A stretch of 64,000 nucleotides of DNA from Nocardia pseudovaccinii NBRC 100343 (lineage in GTDB: Bacteria; Actinomycetota; Actinomycetes; Mycobacteriales; Mycobacteriaceae). The notes beneath the pieces were generated by a model. That model saw only the letters and a list, made by a program, of their open reading frames with translations. It ran no database searches and was not told where the DNA came from. Position 1 is the stretch's first letter; each line of letters opens with the position of its first letter. Shown here in pieces: positions 1-8,340 of this stretch. The position numbers and the translations under genes are program-made. Location of the stretch: NCBI RefSeq assembly GCF_001613225.1, contig NZ_BDBY01000183.1, positions 1 through 64,000 of the forward strand. The letters are read 5' to 3'.

Positions 1-840
1 GGACAGATAGCGGCGCAGCCCCTCGCTGGCGGCCATGAAGAACACGCCCGCGACCAACGCCCCGCCGAACAAGCGATGCCACGGCAGCGATTTGTGCAGT
101 GCCAGCTTGTAGAGGGTGGTGAGCCCGATGATCAGCACCAGGCCGACGCCCGGGTAATAGAACGAGTCGATCAGCCGCAACCCGGGTTCCCGCCACGAAT
201 CCGGCAGGACCCGTCCGATCAATGTCGGCCCCAGCGCGATCAGCGGGAGCAGGAATACCGCGACCACCAGGAACAGCACATACAGGAGCAACGCGAAGAT
301 GCGCTGCCACACCGGATGCCGGGCATCCTTCTGGCCGTGCGCCTCGACGATCGAATCCACGAAGGTCGACATGGCCGAGGATCCCGCCCACAGCGACATT
401 ACGAAACCCACCGAGACGAAGGCGGCGCGTCCGCGACTGAGCACATCGGTGACGGTCGGTTCGATCAGATCGCTCACCACACTGGTGCTGAACAGGTCCC
501 GGCTGAAGGCGATGATCTTCTGCTGGACGATCTCCACGGTATCGGGTCCGAACCATTCCCCGACGTAACCGAGGCTGCCGAGCACCCCGAGCAGCAGCGG
601 CGCCAGCGACATCGTCTGCCAGAACGCCGCGGCCGCGGATTTGGCGAAAATCGAATCGTTCCATGACTTCACCGCCACCCGGACGACGAGTTTGCCACCA
701 TGTCGCGCGACATGCGCAGCTCGCGTTGCGGCGTTGCGCACATAGGTCGCCGCCGTGGGTTCCGCGCCGCCTCCGCCGCTGTGGATCGGCTGGTCGCCGA
801 CCCCCGGGGTATGGCGCGGTAGAGCACTTTCGTCGGTCAT
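1..840 (-). CDS. YihY/BrkB-family inner-membrane protein (partial, cut by left edge)
   Basis: Read from the ATG at 840, 280 codons run to the window edge without a stop, so the C-terminus is missing. A hydrophilic, Gly-rich N-terminus of about 45 residues is followed by the family signature VKSWNDSIFAKSAAAAFWQT near residues 57-76. Hydrophobic segments lie at about 75-94, 140-157, 181-205, 231-247 and 259-271. This matches the YihY/BrkB (formerly 'ribonuclease BN') integral membrane family, whose biochemical role is not settled. From memory, a member of this family also lies near sigA in mycobacteria (Rv2707). The 168 bp up to the next gene, which is divergent, must hold both promoters. Confidence 0.85.
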   Translation of the reverse strand, partial: MTDESALPRHTPGVGDQPIHSGGGGAEPTAATYVRNAATRAAHVARHGGKLVVRVAVKSWNDSIFAKSAAAAFWQTMSLAPLLLGVLGSLGYVGEWFGPDTVEIVQQKIIAFSRDLFSTSVVSDLIEPTVTDVLSRGRAAFVSVGFVMSLWAGSSAMSTFVDSIVEAHGQKDARHPVWQRIFALLLYVLFLVVAVFLLPLIALGPTLIGRVLPDSWREPGLRLIDSFYYPGVGLVLIIGLTTLYKLALHKSLPWHRLFGGALVAGVFFMAASEGLRRYLS

Positions 841-1008
841 GATGCTTAACAGCATCGCGCATCCGAGCATATTGTTCCGGTTTGCCGTGGCATCGAGTCG
901 ATGGGGAGCAGATGAACACGGCGTGGCGCACGGTTCGGCGTGTGACGCCCGTCGCCCACGCCGCGTCGGTTTGGCGACACGCCATGGGGGACAGCTAGGG
1001 TCGTCCTC

Positions 1009-2787
1009 GTGACTGTGTCGGGTGGCGCCGCTGTGGCGGGAGAAGCGGAAACACCGGGCGATTCGCAAAAATCGAGCGCCGCGGGTTCCTCAGGTGGTTC
1101 GCTACGTGCTTGGCAGCGCCGGGCCCTGATGAAGTACTTGTCCACCAAGCCCAGGGACTTTCTCGCGGTGGCGACGCCGGGCGCGGGTAAGACCACCTTC
1201 GCACTGCGGGTCGCGGCCGAACTGCTGGCCGACCGCACCGTCGACCAGGTCACCGTGGTCGCCCCGACCGAACACCTCAAACATCAGTGGGCCCAATCCG
1301 CGGCCCGCGTGGGCATTCAGCTGGATTCGCGCTTCTCCAACGCGACCGGTGCGACCTCCGGCGACTATCACGGCGTCGTGGTCACCTACGCACAGATCGC
1401 CTCGCATCCCGCGCGGCACCGTGTCCGCACCGAAAGACGCAGAACGCTGGTGATTCTCGACGAGATCCACCATGCGGGCGATGCGAAGTCCTGGGGCGAG
1501 GCGACCGCCGAGGCATTCGGTGACGCCACCCGCCGACTCGCGCTGACCGGTACCCCGTTCCGCAGCGATGACAGCCAGATCCCGTTCGTGATCTACGAAC
1601 CCGATGAAGCCGGTTTCCCACGCTCGCGCGCCGACCACACCTACGGCTATGCGGAGGCTTTGGCAGACGGCGTGGTCCGGCCCGTTGTCTTTCTGGCGTA
1701 TTCCGGTGAGGCGCACTGGCGCGACAGCGCGGGGGAGGAGTACTCGGCCCGCCTCGGTGAGCCGCTGAGCGCGGAACACACCGCCCGTGCGTGGCGCACC
1801 GCCTTGGATCCAGCTGGCGACTGGATGTCCAAGGTGCTCGTCGCCGCGGACACCCGGCTGCGCCAGCTGCGTGCGACCGGTATGCCCGATGCCGGTGGGC
1901 TGGTGATCGCCACCGATCAGGAGCGGGCCCGGGATTACGCCGAACTGCTGGAACACATCTCGGGCGAGCGGCCAGCGGTGGTGCTCTCGGATGATCCGTC
2001 CTCCTCGAACCGGATCGCCGAATTCAGCAAGAACACCCAGCCGTGGATGGTCGCGGTCCGCATGGTCTCCGAGGGCGTCGACGTGCCGCGACTCGCGGTC
2101 GGCGTCTATGCGACCAGCGCCTCGACCCCGCTGTACTTCGCCCAGGCCATCGGCCGGTTCGTGCGCGCGCGCAAGCCAGGCGAGACCGCCAGCGTGTTCC
2201 TGCCGTCGGTGCCGGTGCTGCTCGATCTGGCCGCGCAACTGGAACTGCAGCGCGATCACGTCATCGGCAAGCCGCACCGCGAGCAGAACGGCCTCGAAGA
2301 CGAACTCCTGATCGACGCGAACAAGCAGAAGGACGAGCCGGGCGAGGACGAGAAGCCCTTCGTCGCGCTCGCCGCCGACGCCGAACTCGACCAGGTGATC
2401 TACGACGGATCCTCCTTCGGCACAGCGACTTTCGCGGGCAGTGCCGAGGAGGCCGACTACCTCGGGATTCCCGGGCTGTTGGACGCGGAGCAGATGCGGG
2501 CGCTGCTGCGTGAACGTCAGTCCAAGCAACTCGCCGAACGCGGTGAGGCCACGACGCCCGATCCTGGTCCGCAGGTCGCCTCGGCCGCCGAGCGGGTCGC
2601 GACTGCGGACAAGCTCGGTGAGCTGCGTCGTGAGCTCAACAGTCTGGTCGCCATGCACCACCATCGCACTGGCAAGCCGCACGGTGTGATCCATGGTGAG
2701 TTGCGCCGCGAATGCGGTGGTCCGCCAACGGCATTGGCCTCCGCGGACCAACTCGGTGAGCGCATCGCCGCCCTGCGCCGTAAGTAA
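1009..2787 (+). CDS. DEAD/DEAH-box superfamily 2 helicase (type III restriction res-like)
   Basis: A 592-residue protein with SF2 helicase motifs: Walker A ATPGAGKTTF at 55-64, Walker B DEIHH at 151-155, motif III-like LTGTPFRSD near 179-187, and motif VI AIGRFVRARK in the second RecA domain near residue 380. The family couples ATP hydrolysis to nucleic-acid remodelling; it resembles the 'res subunit/DEAD-DEAH' proteins that occur outside restriction loci. No methylase or specificity subunit is adjacent, so a restriction role is not supported. The GTG start at 1009 is the first in frame and gives a low-complexity tail of about 30 residues before the Q-motif-like LRAWQRRAL. The C-terminal 110 residues are charged and end in a basic region. 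It converges on the tetR gene 9 bp downstream. Confidence 0.85.
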   Translation: MTVSGGAAVAGEAETPGDSQKSSAAGSSGGSLRAWQRRALMKYLSTKPRDFLAVATPGAGKTTFALRVAAELLADRTVDQVTVVAPTEHLKHQWAQSAARVGIQLDSRFSNATGATSGDYHGVVVTYAQIASHPARHRVRTERRRTLVILDEIHHAGDAKSWGEATAEAFGDATRRLALTGTPFRSDDSQIPFVIYEPDEAGFPRSRADHTYGYAEALADGVVRPVVFLAYSGEAHWRDSAGEEYSARLGEPLSAEHTARAWRTALDPAGDWMSKVLVAADTRLRQLRATGMPDAGGLVIATDQERARDYAELLEHISGERPAVVLSDDPSSSNRIAEFSKNTQPWMVAVRMVSEGVDVPRLAVGVYATSASTPLYFAQAIGRFVRARKPGETASVFLPSVPVLLDLAAQLELQRDHVIGKPHREQNGLEDELLIDANKQKDEPGEDEKPFVALAADAELDQVIYDGSSFGTATFAGSAEEADYLGIPGLLDAEQMRALLRERQSKQLAERGEATTPDPGPQVASAAERVATADKLGELRRELNSLVAMHHHRTGKPHGVIHGELRRECGGPPTALASADQLGERIAALRRK

Positions 2788-2796
2788 CCGCGGCGA

Positions 2797-3405
2797 TCAG
2801 CGTGCGCTGGCCGATGCGGGCCACGCTGCCATGGCGCAGTCGATGGATCGGGTGAGTTCGGTGTGCGAAGCGCCGTCGCGGGCGCGGATCGACAGGCCGT
2901 ACAGGACCGTGGTGTAGAAGCTGGCGAGTGCCGCGGTATCGGTGTCGGAAGGCAGATCACCTTCCGTGACTCCGCGATCCAGGCGTTCGCGGATGTCTTC
3001 GGTTGTCTCGCGGCGCTTTTCGACCAGGAAGTCGCGGATGGTTTCGCTGCGGGTGGTGTAGGTGGAGCCCGCCAGTACGACCATGCAGCCGTGCGGTTTG
3101 TCCTCGTGGGTATAGGCAGTGGCATTGTCGCGCAACATGGCTTCGACGCTGGCGCGGGCGGTGGGTTCCTCGCGCAGCGCGCGTGCGGTGTAGCCGCCTT
3201 CGGTCTCGCCGTACAAGCCGACAGCCGCGCGGAACAGCTCTTCCTTGCCGCCGAAGGCGGCGTAGAGGCTCGGTGAGTTGATGCCCATCGCCGCGGTGAG
3301 ATCGCTCATCGACGAGCCCTCGTATCCGTGTTCCCAGAACACCTCCATGGCGCGACGTAGCGCGACCTCGCGGTCGAATGCGCGTGGGCGTCCACGTTCG
3401 GCCAT
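2797..3405 (-). CDS. TetR/AcrR-family transcriptional repressor
   Basis: A 202-residue protein with an N-terminal TetR helix-turn-helix (about residues 8-55, including MSDLTAAMGINSPSLYAAFG) and a variable ligand-binding C-terminal domain of about 140 residues. It is divergent from the SDR gene at 3513. The shared intergenic region carries a perfect inverted repeat (3419-3429/3485-3495) and a TATATT hexamer for this gene. TetR-SDR pairs of this kind are usually autoregulated and induced by the substrate or product of the oxidoreductase; that is the likely arrangement here. The inducer cannot be predicted from sequence. Confidence 0.9.
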   Translation of the reverse strand: MAERGRPRAFDREVALRRAMEVFWEHGYEGSSMSDLTAAMGINSPSLYAAFGGKEELFRAAVGLYGETEGGYTARALREEPTARASVEAMLRDNATAYTHEDKPHGCMVVLAGSTYTTRSETIRDFLVEKRRETTEDIRERLDRGVTEGDLPSDTDTAALASFYTTVLYGLSIRARDGASHTELTRSIDCAMAAWPASASAR

Positions 3406-3418
3406 GACCCGTTCCTTT

Positions 3419-3495
3419 CTGTGTCGATCGTTAAATATACCCCTTGACGCCGTCGCAGCTCATGCGCTTAGCTATTTATGTACTGATCGACACAG
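3419..3495. promoter_or_regulatory. Divergent promoter region with 11-bp inverted operator half-sites
   Basis: CTGTGTCGATC (3419-3429) is repeated as its exact reverse complement GATCGACACAG (3485-3495), so each of the two divergent genes has the same element just upstream of its ribosome-binding site. Between them are TTGACG (3444-3449) with TTAGCT/TAGCTA about 18 bp later for the SDR gene, and TATATT (minus, 3439-3434) for tetR. The layout suggests paired TetR operator sites at both transcription starts. The motif is seen; the binding protein is inferred. Confidence 0.6.
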
Positions 3496-3512
3496 AATTA
3501 GGAGGAGTCACG

Positions 3513-4253
3513 ATGGCGGATCTGACGGGCAAAGTTGCGCTGGTGACCGGGGGCAGCCGGGGGATCGGAGCGGCGATCGTGCGGCACCTGGCCGCGGCGG
3601 GCGCGGATGTGGCACTGACCTACCAGCACAACGAACTGCTGGCGAAATCGGTGGTCGCCGAGGCGGAAGCGTTGGGGCGGCGCGCGATCGCCATTCGAGC
3701 CGACAGCGCCGACGCGGGCGCGGTCGTTGCGGCGGTGCATCGGGCCGCGACCGAACTCGGCGGGCTCGACGTGCTGGTCAATAACGCGGGCATCTTCCCG
3801 GCCAAGCCGTTCGAGGAGTTCACCGTCGAGGAGATCGACCGCGCGCTCAATATCCACGCGCGGGCGGCGTTCGTCGGTTCACAGGCGGCGGTCGAGCATA
3901 TGGCCGAGGGTGGACGAATCATCAGCATCGGCAGCAACCTGTCCGAGCGCGCCGCATTCGGTGGACTTACGCTGTACAACCTGAGCAAATCCGCACTCAA
4001 CGGATTCACGAAGGCCCTTGCGCGCGAACTCGGTCCGCGCAACATCACGGTCAACCTGGTGCAGCCGGGCTCCACCGACACCGATATGAACCCGGCCGAC
4101 GGCGACCACGCCTCCCACCAGATCGACCTGACCGCGCTCGGCCGCTTCGGCACCACCGACGATATCGCCGCCACCGTAACCTTCCTCGCCGGTCCCTCCG
4201 GCCGCAGCATCACCGGAGCGACCTTCACCGTCGACGGCGGCACCAACGCCTGA
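3513..4253 (+). CDS. Short-chain dehydrogenase/reductase (SDR)
   Basis: A 246-residue classical SDR: the NAD(P)-binding motif VTGGSRGIG lies near residues 11-19, the VNNAG motif near 89-93, and the catalytic YNLSK (Tyr and Lys of YxxxK) near residue 155. The C-terminus has the usual ITGATFTVDGG ending. It should reduce or oxidise a small carbonyl/alcohol substrate with NAD(P)(H) in the cytosol; substrate unknown. The ATG at 3513 is chosen because AGGAGG (3500-3505) sits 7 bp upstream. It is divergent from the TetR gene, which probably controls it. Confidence 0.88.
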   Translation: MADLTGKVALVTGGSRGIGAAIVRHLAAAGADVALTYQHNELLAKSVVAEAEALGRRAIAIRADSADAGAVVAAVHRAATELGGLDVLVNNAGIFPAKPFEEFTVEEIDRALNIHARAAFVGSQAAVEHMAEGGRIISIGSNLSERAAFGGLTLYNLSKSALNGFTKALARELGPRNITVNLVQPGSTDTDMNPADGDHASHQIDLTALGRFGTTDDIAATVTFLAGPSGRSITGATFTVDGGTNA

Positions 4254-4268
4254 CTCCGCAGCGCGCGA

Positions 4269-5345
4269 TTACCCGGTGAAGTAGCGGCCCGGGGAGACGC
4301 CGACGGTGCGGCGGAAGGCGGCCACGTAGGCGCTGGGGGTGGCGTAGCCGACGCGGCCCGCGATGCGGGCGATCGGCAGGCCCTCGGCGAGCAGGGGGAG
4401 GGAGGCGGCCAGGCGGATCTGGGTTCGCCACTGGCCGAAGGAGATTCCGGTTTCGACGAGGAACAGACGGGCCAGGGTGCGGGGGCTGGTTGCGGCGTCG
4501 GCGGCGAATTCGGCGAGGGTGCGGGGGTCGGCGGGATCGCGGGTCATGGCGTCGGCGACCCGTCCGGCTCGGGCATCCACCGGTCGGCGCGCGCCTACGG
4601 GGATCACCTCGACCGGCTCGAGCAGGTCGAAGATGACCGCCTCCGCGCGCCCGCGCCGCGCGGCGGCGTTGTCGTCGGCGGGATTTCGGGTCGTCGCTGC
4701 GGCGGTTCTTTCAGGTCGAGCGTCCGTGAGCGGGCGGGCGCTGACCGGATTCTCGTCGGCCTGCTCGAATCGAACCGCTTCCGCGCGCTCGCCTCGTGCG
4801 GCGGCGTTGTCGGCGGGATTTCGAGTCGCCGCGGTGACCATCCCGTCGGTTCGGGTGTCCGTGCGCGGGTGCTCGCTGGCAGTGGGCTCGTCGACGTGCT
4901 CGCGTCGCTCCGCGTCATCTCCGCGCGCGAGGGCGGTGTCTGGCCCGGTGAGATGGTCGAACAGTTCGCGCAGCAATGGCGACACTCTGAGCATTGTCGG
5001 GGTAGTGAGCGAGACCGGGCATCGGTCGGGTGCCACGAAGATGCCGCGCATGGTCGCGCCCTGGGCGGTTCCGGTTCGGTGTCGGGTGCCGCCGGGGATC
5101 CACAGGGCGCGGGTGGGTGGCAGCACCCAGTACCCGTCGCCGATTTCGACGGCGATGACCCCTCTTGCCGCCCAGGCGATTTGGTGCTGCGGATGTTCAT
5201 GGGTGTCGAACCAGTAGCCCGCGGATATGACGCCCGCGCCGAAGACCATGGCGGTATCACCGATCGCGGCCGGGAATATTACGGATCCGTCGTTCGGCTG
5301 GGATGTCCCGGGTTGGGGCACCAAGAATTGGCCGTTTCGCGACAC
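4269..5345 (-). CDS. AraC-family transcriptional regulator with duplicated linker
   Basis: 358 residues. An N-terminal cupin-type sensor domain (about 25-125, with THEHPQHQIAW at 48-58) is followed by a C-terminal AraC DNA-binding domain (about 270-358; first HTH LAEFAADAATSPRTLARLF, second IARIAGRVGYATPSAYVAAF, end GVSPGRYF). Between them is a linker with tandem copies of a 45-49-residue unit beginning at D163 and D208, with a third partial copy at D257; each has a form of DAR-x(8-10)-TRNPAD-NAAAR. Related AraC regulators are usually about 260-300 residues, so the copies probably account for the extra length. It ends 15 bp from the convergent SDR gene. Target genes are unknown. Confidence 0.85.
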   Translation of the reverse strand: MSRNGQFLVPQPGTSQPNDGSVIFPAAIGDTAMVFGAGVISAGYWFDTHEHPQHQIAWAARGVIAVEIGDGYWVLPPTRALWIPGGTRHRTGTAQGATMRGIFVAPDRCPVSLTTPTMLRVSPLLRELFDHLTGPDTALARGDDAERREHVDEPTASEHPRTDTRTDGMVTAATRNPADNAAARGERAEAVRFEQADENPVSARPLTDARPERTAAATTRNPADDNAAARRGRAEAVIFDLLEPVEVIPVGARRPVDARAGRVADAMTRDPADPRTLAEFAADAATSPRTLARLFLVETGISFGQWRTQIRLAASLPLLAEGLPIARIAGRVGYATPSAYVAAFRRTVGVSPGRYFTG

Positions 5346-5400
5346 AACTTGTCACCGTAGCCTCTCGTGGTCACAGCTGGCCGCTTCTAGCGTGAATCGC

Positions 5401-5970
5401 ATGGCGATGAACTACGTACACAAATTGATGTGCCGATCGGCGGCGTGGGAGCGTACGAGTACGACACGGATCGTCCCGTGGGCGCTGTCCGGTCTCGACC
5501 TCGGTGCGTCCGCACTCGAGATCGGCCCCGGCTACGGTGCCAATATCCGCGCCTTGCGAGAGCGCACCAGCAAGCTGACCGGTGTCGAGATCGATCCGGT
5601 GCTGGTCGATCGGCTGCGCACCCGGCACGGCAGCGCGATGACGGTGATCGAGGGCGACGGCGCGGATATGCCCTTGCCCCCAAGGCAATTCGACTCGGTC
5701 GTGTGCTTCACCATGCTGCACCACGTACCCACTGTCGGAGCACAGGACGCGCTTTTCGGCGAAGCCCTGCGTGTCCTGCGTCCCGGCGGTGTATTCGCAG
5801 GCAGCGATGGCCTCGACGGCCGCGTATTCCGCCTGCTGCACCTCGGCGACACCTGCGTGCCGGTACCGCCGGAGCACGCCGCGGACCGGCTCACCCGAGC
5901 CGGTTTCACCGATGTCGAGATCGAAACCGGCGAACGCAGTTTCCGCTTCCGCGCCCGCCGTCCCGAGTGA
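5401..5970 (+). CDS. Class I SAM-dependent methyltransferase
   Basis: 189 residues from the ATG at 5401 (or the ATG at 5407), with a Rossmann-type methyltransferase core: motif I LEIGPGYGANIRAL (near 42-55), an acidic end of strand 2 (GVEIDP), GDGADMPLP, then VCFTMLHHVPT and the post-motif RVLRPGGVFAGSDG. This is the 'methyltransferase type 11' layout, acting on a small molecule or lipid. An upstream in-frame extension exists, but it overlaps the divergent AraC promoter and lacks family sequence. It is divergent from the AraC gene (56 bp), so the two may be co-regulated. No substrate can be assigned. Confidence 0.83.
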   Translation: MAMNYVHKLMCRSAAWERTSTTRIVPWALSGLDLGASALEIGPGYGANIRALRERTSKLTGVEIDPVLVDRLRTRHGSAMTVIEGDGADMPLPPRQFDSVVCFTMLHHVPTVGAQDALFGEALRVLRPGGVFAGSDGLDGRVFRLLHLGDTCVPVPPEHAADRLTRAGFTDVEIETGERSFRFRARRPE

Positions 5971-5976
5971 ATCCTT

Positions 5977-6537
5977 TCAGCGCACCGCTATCGCGGCCTC
6001 GAAGTAGTCCGCGGGATCGAGTGCATTGATCGGCGTCCAGCGGGGAGACTCGACCGGCGCTGTCGAATCCTGCGGTGCCGCTTGGAAATAGCCCTGGATC
6101 TCCAGCGCCAGGCGAGGGTTCTCGTCCACGCGGCGGGCCATGTCGTAGAACACCGCGAGGACGTGCACGCAGCGGGGGGTGCGGGCCGAACAGGAGCAGT
6201 CCGTCCCGGCCGGGCCAGACGCCGGGCTGATGCCAGCGTTGACCAGCGCTCGGTGCATTTCGTCGGTGAGAACTGTGGTAACCGGGATGATTTCGGCGAT
6301 CGCTGTGATGTCCGAACGGGAAAGTGGCGCGACTTCGAGGTGGGTTACCGAGGCCTGCCCACCGCGATGGATGGCGGCGCGCACGATGCGCCCTTCGACG
6401 GTCGCCTGGACACCGTTGTTGCGTGCAATGCTGCGGGCACGGGGGAGCAGCGGGTCGGGTCGGGTCTGGCGCAGAGGTTCGGCGAGCCGGACCCAGTCCA
6501 TCCCCCATGCCGTGTATCCGAATTCGTTGTCCGCCAT
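5977..6537 (-). CDS. SWIM zinc-finger protein, partner of SNF2 helicase
   Basis: 186 residues from the ATG at 6537. The diagnostic feature is C114-x-C116-x6-C123-x-H125 (DCSCSARTPRCVH), the CxCx(n)CxH signature of the SWIM zinc-binding domain, preceded by a small beta-rich segment (GVQATVEGRIVRAAI near 42-56) typical of bacterial SWIM proteins. SWIM domains are thought to bind DNA or protein and were noted early to co-occur with SWI2/SNF2 ATPases in bacteria. The start overlaps the SNF2 stop (TGATG, one shared base), so the two are translationally coupled and probably form a complex. The last 40 residues are low complexity. Confidence 0.87.
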   Translation of the reverse strand: MADNEFGYTAWGMDWVRLAEPLRQTRPDPLLPRARSIARNNGVQATVEGRIVRAAIHRGGQASVTHLEVAPLSRSDITAIAEIIPVTTVLTDEMHRALVNAGISPASGPAGTDCSCSARTPRCVHVLAVFYDMARRVDENPRLALEIQGYFQAAPQDSTAPVESPRWTPINALDPADYFEAAIAVR

Positions 6538-8282
6538 CAGTTCTCCCTCTTGCGGCGCAGGATTTCGATGAGCTGGTCGTCGTCGAGGCGGGCCAGTGCG
6601 GCGATCCCGGCCGAATCGTTGAGGTCCGCGAGGGCGGATTTGCGCTCGTGCATGCCCGCGATGTGCTCCTCGACGGTGGTGCCCGAGGTCAGGGTGGTGA
6701 TGGTGACGGTGCGGGTCTGGCCGATGCGGTGCACCCGGTCGGAGGCCTGAGCTTCGACGGCCGGATTCCACCAGCGGTCGAAGTGGATGACATCGGCGGC
6801 ACGCGTCAGGGTGAGACCGGTGCCTGCGGCGCGCAGACTCAGGATCAACACGGGTGGACCGTCTTCGGCCTGGAAACCCGAAACGATCTCGGCTCGCTCG
6901 GCCTGATCCAGTCCGCCGTGGAAGAACGGCGCCCGCACCCCGAACTGCTCGTGCAGGTGGCGGACCAGCAGGTCACCGGTGGCGCGATACTGGGTGAATA
7001 TCAGTGTCGGGTCGCCGGTTTCGAGATTGTTGGCCACGATATCGGCGCACAGGTCCAGCTTTCCGGACCGGCCCGCCAATTCGCCCAGCTCACCGGTGAT
7101 CAGTCCCGGATGGTTGCAGACCTGCTTGAGAGCGGTCAGCGCCGCGAGCACCCGGCTCTGTCGTTGCACGCCGTGGCCGAAGCCGTCATCGATCGCCCTG
7201 TCGAGCAGCTGGTCGTAGAGCCGTTCCTGTTCGGTGGTCAGATCGCAGAGCAGATCGCTGTGGATCTTCGCGGGCAGTGATGCGGCGACCTGAGCCTTCT
7301 TGCGCGCCAACAGCACCGGTTCGAGCGCATCCCGCAGCCGGGCCGCCGCGACCGCCGAACCCTCGTGGACAGGCCGGACGAATCGACGGCGGAACTGGGT
7401 GCGATGCCCGAACAGCCGCGGCGCCACCAGATTCAGCAGCGCCCACAGCTCCGCGAGATGGTTCTCCACCGGCGTACCCGTCAGCGCGACCTTCGCCTCC
7501 GCCGTCAATGCCCGCGCCGCCTTGGACACCTGGGTACGCGGATTCTTCAATGCCTGCGCCTCATCGAAAACGACTGTCGCCCAGCAACGATCGGTCAACA
7601 CAGCACCGTGCAACCGCAGTATCGGATACCCGGTCACCACAATCGTCCCGGCCTCATCGGCGATCTCGCCCCCGCGCCACGCCACCACCCGCAGCCCGGG
7701 CGCGAACCGCGTGATCTCATGCGCCCAGTTCCCCACCAGCGACGTCGGGCAAACCACGAGCTGCGCTCCGCTCTCGGCCCGCCCGAGCAGAAACCCGATA
7801 GTCTGCACTGTTTTCCCGAGCCCCATCTCATCGGCCAAGACCGCCCCACCGTGCGCCGCGACGGTCTCGTGTAACCATCCCACCCCGCGCACCTGATACG
7901 GCCGCAACTCCGCCTTCAGCCCCGCCCGCAGTTCCGCCCCGGCGCACCGTGTTTCACGCAACACCCGCACCGCACGCTCGGCGGACACGATCGATGTTCC
8001 GACAGCGTCAGGGACAGCGTGCGCCGCAATGGGCAGCGGCACCATCTCGGCATCACCCGGTTCGGCTCCGTCCTGCAGTACTGCGCGCCAAGTGTGTACG
8101 GACGGGCCCGCGTTACCGAGCTCCAAGTCCAACAGCTCGTCCGGATCAACTAGTGCGCATTCGACATCCGTGACCTCGATCGCGCCGTCCGGACCCGTCG
8201 GCACTGCCAAAGAGAGTGCTTCCCGATCGCCGTCGGGCGCGCGGCCGGGCGCGGATCCGTTCCAGGTCCACAGCGCGAACAT
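6537..8282 (-). CDS. SNF2-family ATPase/helicase (short HelZ-like form)
   Basis: 581 residues from the ATG at 8282. SNF2 motifs: LRPYQVRGVGWL, Walker A DEMGLGKT (151-158), DEAQALKNP (motif II), LTGTPVEN (III), ILSLRAAGTGLTLT (V) and DRVHRIGQT (VI). These enzymes translocate on duplex DNA and remodel nucleoprotein. Mycobacterial HelZ, as I recall it, is about 1,000 residues; here only about 120 residues precede the ATPase core, so the long N-terminal region is missing. The ATG has no Shine-Dalgarno sequence. An in-frame CTG at 8321 lies 5 bp after GGGGA, and the added residues (PSTQATYLPDRH) look like the conserved HelZ N-terminus, so translation may begin there. First gene of the SNF2-SWIM operon. 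Confidence 0.9.
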   Translation of the reverse strand: MFALWTWNGSAPGRAPDGDREALSLAVPTGPDGAIEVTDVECALVDPDELLDLELGNAGPSVHTWRAVLQDGAEPGDAEMVPLPIAAHAVPDAVGTSIVSAERAVRVLRETRCAGAELRAGLKAELRPYQVRGVGWLHETVAAHGGAVLADEMGLGKTVQTIGFLLGRAESGAQLVVCPTSLVGNWAHEITRFAPGLRVVAWRGGEIADEAGTIVVTGYPILRLHGAVLTDRCWATVVFDEAQALKNPRTQVSKAARALTAEAKVALTGTPVENHLAELWALLNLVAPRLFGHRTQFRRRFVRPVHEGSAVAAARLRDALEPVLLARKKAQVAASLPAKIHSDLLCDLTTEQERLYDQLLDRAIDDGFGHGVQRQSRVLAALTALKQVCNHPGLITGELGELAGRSGKLDLCADIVANNLETGDPTLIFTQYRATGDLLVRHLHEQFGVRAPFFHGGLDQAERAEIVSGFQAEDGPPVLILSLRAAGTGLTLTRAADVIHFDRWWNPAVEAQASDRVHRIGQTRTVTITTLTSGTTVEEHIAGMHERKSALADLNDSAGIAALARLDDDQLIEILRRKREN

Positions 8283-8340
8283 GTGGCGGTCGGGTAGATA
8301 GGTGGCCTGTGTGCTGGGCAGAGCTGTCCCCTAGATCGTC

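Noticed and set aside
1102-2751. 549-codon open frame on the minus strand opposite the DEAD/DEAH helicase
   Set aside because: It is a composition shadow: high GC leaves few stops in the antisense frame, it has no recognisable domains, and the helicase motifs are clear on the plus strand.
1009-2787. DEAD/DEAH helicase as part of a type III restriction system
   Set aside because: The res-like similarity is only to the helicase core; there is no Mod methyltransferase nearby, and the neighbours are a BrkB-type membrane protein and a TetR gene.
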